Shown here piece by piece: positions 7,072 through 11,321 of a stretch of DNA of 11,321 nucleotides. Origin of the DNA: Alphaproteobacteria bacterium (GTDB lineage Bacteria > Pseudomonadota > Alphaproteobacteria > Rs-D84); assembly GCA_017964865.1 (NCBI GenBank), contig JAGCRE010000032.1, positions 1 to 11,321 of the forward strand, written 5' to 3'. The position numbers and the translations under genes were made by a program. Position 1 is the stretch's first letter. Each line of letters opens with the position of its first letter. The notes beneath the pieces are model-generated. The model made no database searches. It saw nothing but the letters and a program-made list of their open reading frames with translations, and was not told where the DNA came from.

Positions 7072-7095
7072 AAATCGCCCATTTGGGCGATTTTT
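7070..7095. terminator. Bidirectional terminator between convergent glycan genes
   Basis: Perfect 11-bp inverted repeat AAAAATCGCCC / GGGCGATTTTT around an ATTT loop. It has A-runs on one side and T-runs on the other, so it can end transcription on both strands. The stem overlaps the stop codons of both flanking genes (7069-7071 plus, 7094-7096 minus), leaving no spare bases between the two units. Confidence 0.9.
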
Positions 7096-8113
7096 ATTTT
7101 TCAAATTCACATTTGTTTGGAAAACGTTGTTCAAGATATTCGCGGTTGGCGGATAATATTTTTGCATCGTTTTCGGGTGCGTCATTTATGCAAAACATCG
7201 GTGCATGTTTTAATGCGGATTTTGCCACAATAATATTTGTGCACACCACGTTTGATTGTCGAACAGATTTCCAATGAATTAAATTGTATATTCGATTTAA
7301 AATTTTATGCCGACCATATTTCGCCGCACGTGCATGAATAAAATGGGCCCGACCAGTCGCGGCATCATACATATTCATTGTCCAACGTTGAATTTCATCG
7401 TTTGTGCGAAATTTGTTTTTTACCTGGGTTTCAATTTGCTTTTTTATTTCTGGTCTGTTTTTACATTCAACCCAAGATGATTTTATATATGGGTCAATTC
7501 CATGTGATGGTCGCATATCATACATTTTTTTCCCAAACATATCGTCGATATATTTTGCAGATAGTGCAAGTGTTTGCGTGTATCCATCCAGTGTTGAACG
7601 CCATTGTTCAAATGGTATTGTCGAATTATATGCGTTTTTAGAGTAATGAAACTTTGCCCGACCATTTGCGTCATAGAAAAAAGATGGCGACAATTTTTTG
7701 TTAAAAAACATATCGTCGTTCATTAATAAAAAATGTTCGGCCAGTCCCGGTATATTCGGAATACACATTTCAATTGCAGTTGCGTTAAATGTTGGAATTG
7801 CGGTCTTTGGCATAATTTGTTCGTGTGGAACAATGGTAATTTTTGGATGGTTTGTATTTAACCACTTTGGAACATGATTAAAACCGGTTATTATATATAT
7901 GTGATTTACCCATGGAACGCATTCGGCAACACTGCGGAAAGAATACAATAATTCGCCATTATCACGAAAACGCTCAACCCCAGCGGCACCAGCGTATAGC
8001 GGTTTTTTGCCATTGATTTTTTCATACCATTTATCTTTTTCCAACTGCCAATTTTTATCGGTTGGGTCAACCCACAAATATACGATGTCTATTTTGTCGT
8101 TATGTTTTTTCAT
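7094..8113 (-). CDS. Stealth-family sugar-phosphate transferase
   Basis: Stealth proteins move a sugar-1-phosphate from a nucleotide sugar to a hydroxyl, giving phosphodiester-linked glycans. Relatives include capsule hexose-1-phosphate transferases of pathogens and animal GlcNAc-1-phosphotransferase. The conserved regions are recognisable: CR1 IDIVYLWVD (8-16); CR2 with RFRDNGELLYSFRSVAECVPWV (48-69), PTFNATAIE (107-115), IPGLAEHFLLMNDDMFF (121-137); then a CR3-like block with MRPSHGIDPY (about 200-209); a CR4-like C-terminal segment is less clear. The NDD motif (132-134) is the expected metal/phosphate site. Length, 339 aa, fits bacterial members. Last gene of the minus-strand unit, five bases after the previous stop; its likely ribosome binding site (GGGGG, about 12 bases upstream) lies inside the end of that gene. 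Donor sugar unknown. Family call is strong, chemistry inferred. Confidence 0.9.
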   Translation of the reverse strand: MKKHNDKIDIVYLWVDPTDKNWQLEKDKWYEKINGKKPLYAGAAGVERFRDNGELLYSFRSVAECVPWVNHIYIITGFNHVPKWLNTNHPKITIVPHEQIMPKTAIPTFNATAIEMCIPNIPGLAEHFLLMNDDMFFNKKLSPSFFYDANGRAKFHYSKNAYNSTIPFEQWRSTLDGYTQTLALSAKYIDDMFGKKMYDMRPSHGIDPYIKSSWVECKNRPEIKKQIETQVKNKFRTNDEIQRWTMNMYDAATGRAHFIHARAAKYGRHKILNRIYNLIHWKSVRQSNVVCTNIIVAKSALKHAPMFCINDAPENDAKILSANREYLEQRFPNKCEFEK

Positions 8114-8118
8114 TTTAT

Positions 8119-8958
8119 TTAGACCCCCGATTTTTTGAATCGTTTTGGTATTTTAACGGTGCGTTTCAACCCCAACATACCCGGTTTATCAAGTGCATAA
8201 ATCGGGCGGAAAAGACGTTGCATTATGCGGGCTGTTCGCATATATTTTTCACCGCGTGGGGAAATTTTTGTTACCGCATTTATGGTTCCGTTACCACGAC
8301 GCTTAAGGTGATTAACCCAGTCCGCACCACGTTTTGCAGCCTTGGATACCAACATATTCATATCGACCGCCCCAAAGTGCAAAAGATATAAATTTGGATC
8401 AATGTGGAAATCATGATTCTTGATGCTGTGAAAACCGCTGCCCCATTTAACTGGTCGATTTATCACAACCGGTTTTGTGTATCGTGTAGAGAGCAGGGCA
8501 TATTCGCGTTGTTCCAGCAATGGTGCGTCCGTATCAAGCGGTTGTTCTATATCCATATGCTGACCAATGTCCAGTCCCAGCCCCGACAATGTTGTTTTAA
8601 TTTTTTTGTTCGAAAGATATTCTGCCAATGTTTGTTTTGTATTTGGGTCAACAATTAAAAATTCATCGCTGTCGCAACCAATAACAATATCGTATGTCTT
8701 TAATAATTCATGGGCCAATGTTGATATTTTACCAATTCGATATTTATCACCCGCCGCCCGCGACATATTGGTATGGGGTAATTTTGTTATATGTGCATTA
8801 CCGGCGTTTTTTGGAATTTTCTGGTCGGTACCGTCCAGAATAATATACAGGTTGTCGGTGCCAAACTGTTTCCCATAGTATGCAATCCAACGCGACAAGA
8901 AAAATTCATCATCGCGTGCCATTGTTATTGCGGCAATGCGTTTTGTTTCTTTCTTCAT
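8119..8958 (-). CDS. Glycosyltransferase of the Glyco_tranf_2_4 / GT92-like group
   Basis: A 279-residue GT-A type transferase. The N-terminus has the pattern of PF13704 (Glyco_tranf_2_4): AAITMARDDEFFLSRWIAYY (9-28), which matches the family's 'rNE..fl.eWlaYH', then DNLYIILDGTDQ (35-46). The DXD motif is GCDSDEFLIVDP (94-105), and WGSGFHSIKNHDFHI (about 172-186) resembles the histidine-containing acceptor/catalytic segment of that group. The tail is very basic (KRTVKIPKRFKKSG), suggesting contact with the inner face of the membrane. The start ATG overlaps the stop of the RgpF-like gene as ATGA and has GGGGA five bases upstream inside that gene, pointing to translational coupling. Middle gene of the minus-strand glycan unit. 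Specificity cannot be deduced. Confidence 0.82.
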   Translation of the reverse strand: MKKETKRIAAITMARDDEFFLSRWIAYYGKQFGTDNLYIILDGTDQKIPKNAGNAHITKLPHTNMSRAAGDKYRIGKISTLAHELLKTYDIVIGCDSDEFLIVDPNTKQTLAEYLSNKKIKTTLSGLGLDIGQHMDIEQPLDTDAPLLEQREYALLSTRYTKPVVINRPVKWGSGFHSIKNHDFHIDPNLYLLHFGAVDMNMLVSKAAKRGADWVNHLKRRGNGTINAVTKISPRGEKYMRTARIMQRLFRPIYALDKPGMLGLKRTVKIPKRFKKSGV

Positions 8959-9806
8959 AGTTTCCCCGTTATAACCTTTTGTATTCCATATTTGATTCCA
9001 CGAATAAACGCCATAAATCTTGATTGCGACAATATGCGTTGTGTGTATTTATCCCCATAGACACGTTCGGCGTTTTTAATAATTGCATCTCGCATAACTT
9101 TTGGTGTGTGTGATAATACATATGATATTTGTGGTCCCAATGTGCCGTTATGTCGCGTAAATGCCACACGTTTCAAAAAGGGCATTTTTTGATTATAATA
9201 TTTTTTTATCTTGTTATATATATCACGATTGTGTGCGGTATATAAACACGCGAACGTTCCACCATGTTCGGTAACCAATTTTGTGAATCCATGTTCGTAT
9301 AAATGGGTGATTGCCCCCTTGGACCGCTGGTGCGTTACCGAACATATGAATTCATTAAACCAATTTGATAAAAACACCGACGGTCGCATACCGATAAACC
9401 AAGATTGAATATGCGGATGATCGGCCTTGGTGTTTTGGACCATACCAAATGCATCTGTATTAAACGATTCCATTTTTTCCAAATATGGCTTTAATGGAAA
9501 CAGTGGTCCATACACAGAATCATTTACCATATACATAAAATTGTAATTGGATAATTCAACGTTTTCGCATGCCCATAAAAAATCGCGTTTGTATGAACCA
9601 AAATCATATTCGCCATGACGTGTTGCGATTGTGTGTAAAACATAGGGCTTTAATTTTGCAATTTGTGTTTTGTTGCAATCACAATCCATGCACAAAACAA
9701 CATCGCCCATTTTGGACAATTCGCGAACATAAAGAATCAGCGATTCATCAATAATGCCAGACAGATCAAACCCGGCAACAAGAAACAAACGCTTTGTTTT
9801 TGGCAT
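8955..9806 (-). CDS. Rhamnan synthesis protein F (RgpF)-like glycosyltransferase
   Basis: Member of the RgpF family (PF05045), found in rhamnose-glucose polysaccharide and lipopolysaccharide O-chain clusters. Visible hallmarks: RHGEYDFGSYKRDF (63-76, family 'N.GyDfGayk'), YMVNDSVYGPLFPL (92-105), HIQSWFIGMRPSV (132-144, family 'lqSyFl.fr'), then ITHLYEHGFTKLVTEHGG, matching the conserved glutamate segment near the family C-terminus. The start is placed at 9806 (283 aa): AAGGA lies seven bases upstream. The in-frame ATG at 9833, nine codons earlier, has no ribosome binding site and lies between the -35 and -10 boxes of the gene's own promoter, so it should not be transcribed. First gene of the RgpF-like > GT > Stealth unit. 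Whether the sugar is rhamnose is not shown; the gene name is withheld for that reason. Confidence 0.87.
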   Translation of the reverse strand: MPKTKRLFLVAGFDLSGIIDESLILYVRELSKMGDVVLCMDCDCNKTQIAKLKPYVLHTIATRHGEYDFGSYKRDFLWACENVELSNYNFMYMVNDSVYGPLFPLKPYLEKMESFNTDAFGMVQNTKADHPHIQSWFIGMRPSVFLSNWFNEFICSVTHQRSKGAITHLYEHGFTKLVTEHGGTFACLYTAHNRDIYNKIKKYYNQKMPFLKRVAFTRHNGTLGPQISYVLSHTPKVMRDAIIKNAERVYGDKYTQRILSQSRFMAFIRGIKYGIQKVITGKL

Positions 9807-9824
9807 GTTTTTATCCTTGATATC

Positions 9825-9853
9825 ACTATACATGTTATATTACAGTTTTTCAA
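9825..9853 (-). promoter_or_regulatory. Sigma70 promoter of the minus-strand glycan unit
   Basis: On the minus strand, TTGAAA (9853-9848), exactly 17 bases, then TATAGT (9830-9825); each box matches consensus in five of six bases. The transcript should start near 9818, directly at the AAGGA ribosome binding site, leaving a leader of only about 12 bases before the ATG at 9806. Confidence 0.7.
9833..9841 (+). promoter_or_regulatory. Extended -10 promoter of the GT61 gene
   Basis: TGT-TATATT is an extended -10 element with a hexamer matching consensus in five of six positions. No -35 box with proper spacing is seen (a TTGATA at 9817 is only 13 bases away). Transcription would start near 9848, giving a leader of about 19 bases. 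It lies wholly within the spacer of the opposing promoter, so the two should compete for RNA polymerase. Confidence 0.5.
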
Positions 9854-9866
9854 TAAAGGAATTTCT

Positions 9867-11069
9867 ATGTCTTGCACCATTTTCGGGGAACCTAATTTTG
9901 TTCGGTATTTTAAAAAACACGTTTCAAAACAGTATATGATTGAAACGTCGGTTGTGTCTGTGGACCGGGGTATAATCGTTAATGAACACGATCATGGTTT
10001 TGGGGTGTTTGATGATAAATTTAATTTGATTCCAGAATCATTACAGATACGCAAAAACAACGGACAATATATTCCAAAGTTTAATCATAATAATATACCG
10101 TATATTGATGAATATGTTGTGTTTATTGGTAATGTATATCCGCACTTTGGGCACTTTTTATTGGAACATATGAATCGGTTGTATGCATTGTTGGACAAGG
10201 CATATAAAGATATGCGGGTTGTATTGATAAATAATATGAATGTGTCACCCGTTCCAAAATACATTTATGATTTTATCGAACTGTTTGGGGTAAAACACGA
10301 CAATATAATTATTTTGGATAAAACAACGCAATTCAAACATGTTTATGTTCCGGTGCAATCGTTCAATATGGATGTGTATTCGTCTAAGTCGTTTGGTAAA
10401 ACGTTTGACAGAATTGCAGAGAATACCCCAAGTGTAAAAGGTTATGACAAGATATATGTGTCGCGGGCGGCCCTGGATAATCGGCACAAGGTTTTTGGCG
10501 AAGAACGTGTGCAGAGTGTTTTTGAAAAAAATGGGTTCAAAATAATATATCCCGAAACATTGCCATTGAAAAAACAGATTTCATTGGTGCGTGGGGCCAG
10601 TGTTCTGGCGGGCTGTGCCGGAACGGCATTACATTTGGGGCTGTTTATGAAACCGGGTGGCATGGTTATACAGATTAAACGCAATCGTATGCCAAAATGT
10701 AATGCCAGTATTCAAGATTTGTTGAATCGAACCAAGGGGTTGGATAGTGTCTTTATATCGGGTTCAATTGAAAAACATAAAATGGAACACGGATCCAAGG
10801 CCCCCCAGATTATTGGTGTGAATAAATATATGCGTGAATTTTTTGATGCGTATAATTTTAAGTATGACAAAAATGATATTGCCCCAGACAAAAAAGCGTG
10901 GGCCGAATATAATGAACTAATGCGGGAATATATTAAAACACACGACAGTGCATTTGTGAAAAAGTTAAAAAAATGCTTTATACATTGGTCGGCACTGATT
11001 GTTCCAACACGATATTTGCGTGGTCGTTGGCGTAAATTTTTAAAAAGAAAACTTAATTATGAAAAATAA
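9867..11069 (+). CDS. GT61-family glycosyltransferase (DUF563)
   Basis: A 400-residue protein of the GT61/DUF563 family (PF04577), whose bacterial members are found in capsule and LPS clusters. Family features in order: YPHFGHFLLEHMNRLYALLD (91-110, counterpart of 'YhHwl.e.lPRl..L'), IYDFIELFGVKHDNIIIL (133-150), IYVSRAALDNRHKVFGEE (196-213, 'YvsR....R...NE'), GFKIIYPETLPLKKQISLVR (223-242), and AGCAGTALHLGLFMKPGG (248-265). The last block corresponds to the family's 'G.HGA.Ltn..F..pg', but the usual histidine before GA is alanine here, with a histidine a few residues later. The basic C-terminal tail suggests membrane association. The start is set by AAAGGAA five bases upstream; the frame is open back to 9663, but that extension lies on top of the divergent RgpF-like gene. 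Own promoter, own terminator; convergent with typA. Substrate unknown. Confidence 0.86.
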   Translation: MSCTIFGEPNFVRYFKKHVSKQYMIETSVVSVDRGIIVNEHDHGFGVFDDKFNLIPESLQIRKNNGQYIPKFNHNNIPYIDEYVVFIGNVYPHFGHFLLEHMNRLYALLDKAYKDMRVVLINNMNVSPVPKYIYDFIELFGVKHDNIIILDKTTQFKHVYVPVQSFNMDVYSSKSFGKTFDRIAENTPSVKGYDKIYVSRAALDNRHKVFGEERVQSVFEKNGFKIIYPETLPLKKQISLVRGASVLAGCAGTALHLGLFMKPGGMVIQIKRNRMPKCNASIQDLLNRTKGLDSVFISGSIEKHKMEHGSKAPQIIGVNKYMREFFDAYNFKYDKNDIAPDKKAWAEYNELMREYIKTHDSAFVKKLKKCFIHWSALIVPTRYLRGRWRKFLKRKLNYEK

Positions 11070-11070
11070 A

Positions 11071-11090
11071 AACCGCCCAAATGGGCGGTT
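11071..11090. terminator. Bidirectional terminator between GT61 gene and typA
   Basis: Perfect 8-bp stem AACCGCCC / GGGCGGTT around an AAAT loop, starting one base after the plus-strand stop and ending three bases before the typA stop. A-rich sequence precedes it (AAAAATAAA), serving as T-tract for the minus strand; GTTTTATT follows for the plus strand. Confidence 0.87.
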
Positions 11091-11093
11091 GTT

Positions 11094-11321
11094 TTATTCA
11101 TCTGTTTCGGCATAACGATACGCTTTTTTACGTTTGCCACTGTCCAATTCTTTTTTACGCAGTCGTATTGTTGCTGGGGTTACTTCGACCAATTCGTCAT
11201 CTTGGATATATGATAATGCTTCTTCCAGACTCATCTTACGCGGTGGGGCCAAGAATAACTTTTCATCTGCTGTTACCGAACGAACGTTGGTTAACTGTTT
11301 ACCCTTAACGGGATTAACCTC
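11094..11321 (-). CDS. typA: TypA/BipA ribosome-associated GTPase, C-terminal 75 residues
   Basis: Only the 3' end is in the window; the gene continues past the right edge. BipA/TypA is a translational GTPase of the EF-G/LepA class that binds the ribosome and aids 50S assembly and stress growth. The visible part is the BipA-specific C-terminal domain: [35 protein letters not shown] and [20 protein letters not shown], which match the family's 'ELVEVTP.siRlRK..L' ending closely. This distinguishes it from LepA or EF-G. The GTPase domain cannot be checked here. It is convergent with the GT61 gene and separated from it by a shared terminator, so typA is not part of the glycan units; it marks the return to housekeeping sequence. 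Confidence 0.93.
   Translation of the reverse strand, partial: EVNPVKGKQLTNVRSVTADEKLFLAPPRKMSLEEALSYIQDDELVEVTPATIRLRKKELDSGKRKKAYRYAETDE

Noticed and set aside
7378..8878. Several plus-strand frames of 80-110 codons opposite the Stealth and GT2_4 genes
   Set aside because: Rich in Cys, Phe and His, no Shine-Dalgarno sequences, and fully covered by convincing minus-strand genes.
9663..9866. N-terminal extension of the GT61 protein to 9663
   Set aside because: It lies antisense over the well-supported RgpF-like gene and the divergent promoters; the ATG at 9867 has AAAGGAA at good spacing and begins the family-like sequence.
1..11321. CRISPR array, tRNA/rRNA, insertion sequence, toxin-antitoxin or defence system
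   Set aside because: No regularly spaced repeats, transposase motifs, terminal inverted repeats or RNA gene hallmarks were seen; the window is almost fully occupied by the listed genes.

Overview
The window reads as chromosomal DNA of an alphaproteobacterium with moderate G+C. The assignment rests on the RecA sequence (its C-terminal half has the alphaproteobacterial pattern, ending in an 'IAEE'-type tail), on an MltA-type lytic transglycosylase next to secB (a neighbourhood familiar from Alphaproteobacteria), and on a DUF721/DciA-type helicase-loader protein. The exact lineage cannot be fixed from sequence reading alone. An uncultured or host-associated lineage is a guess.

Layout. At the left edge is the 3' end of an unrecognised, very AT-rich plus-strand gene (3-218). 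It runs convergently into a three-gene minus-strand unit, mltA > dciA-like > ruvC (2109 down to 208), whose genes overlap end to end. Divergent from mltA is secB, closed by a clear intrinsic terminator. An extended -10 promoter then drives an MFS transporter of unknown substrate. recA follows with its own near-consensus promoter and no visible alphaproteobacterial LexA box.

From 5107 to 11069 lies a block of six surface-glycan enzymes in three transcription units: (i) plus strand, a Caps_synth/GT32-like transferase and a GT2; (ii) minus strand, an RgpF-like protein, a GT2_4/GT92-like transferase and a Stealth-type sugar-phosphate transferase, tightly coupled (ATGA overlap, then a 5-nt gap); (iii) plus strand, a GT61/DUF563 enzyme divergent from unit ii through two interleaved promoters. 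The right edge holds the C-terminal 75 residues of TypA/BipA on the minus strand.

How they fit together. The left half is housekeeping: recombination (RuvC, RecA), replication-helicase loading (DciA), export chaperoning (SecB) and wall turnover (MltA). The block between recA and typA is all transferases, with no visible initiating transferase, flippase, polymerase or nucleotide-sugar synthesis gene. It more likely extends or decorates an LPS core, O-chain or capsule made elsewhere than encoding a complete polysaccharide pathway. The Stealth-family gene suggests a phosphodiester-linked sugar in that glycan.

Three terminators share one core (CGCCCA..TGGGCG), two of them between convergent genes. 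No CRISPR array, tRNA, rRNA, insertion sequence or defence system was seen, and no intergenic gap exceeds about 100 bases. I found no convincing new molecular system. The glycan block and its divergent promoter are the most interesting parts.
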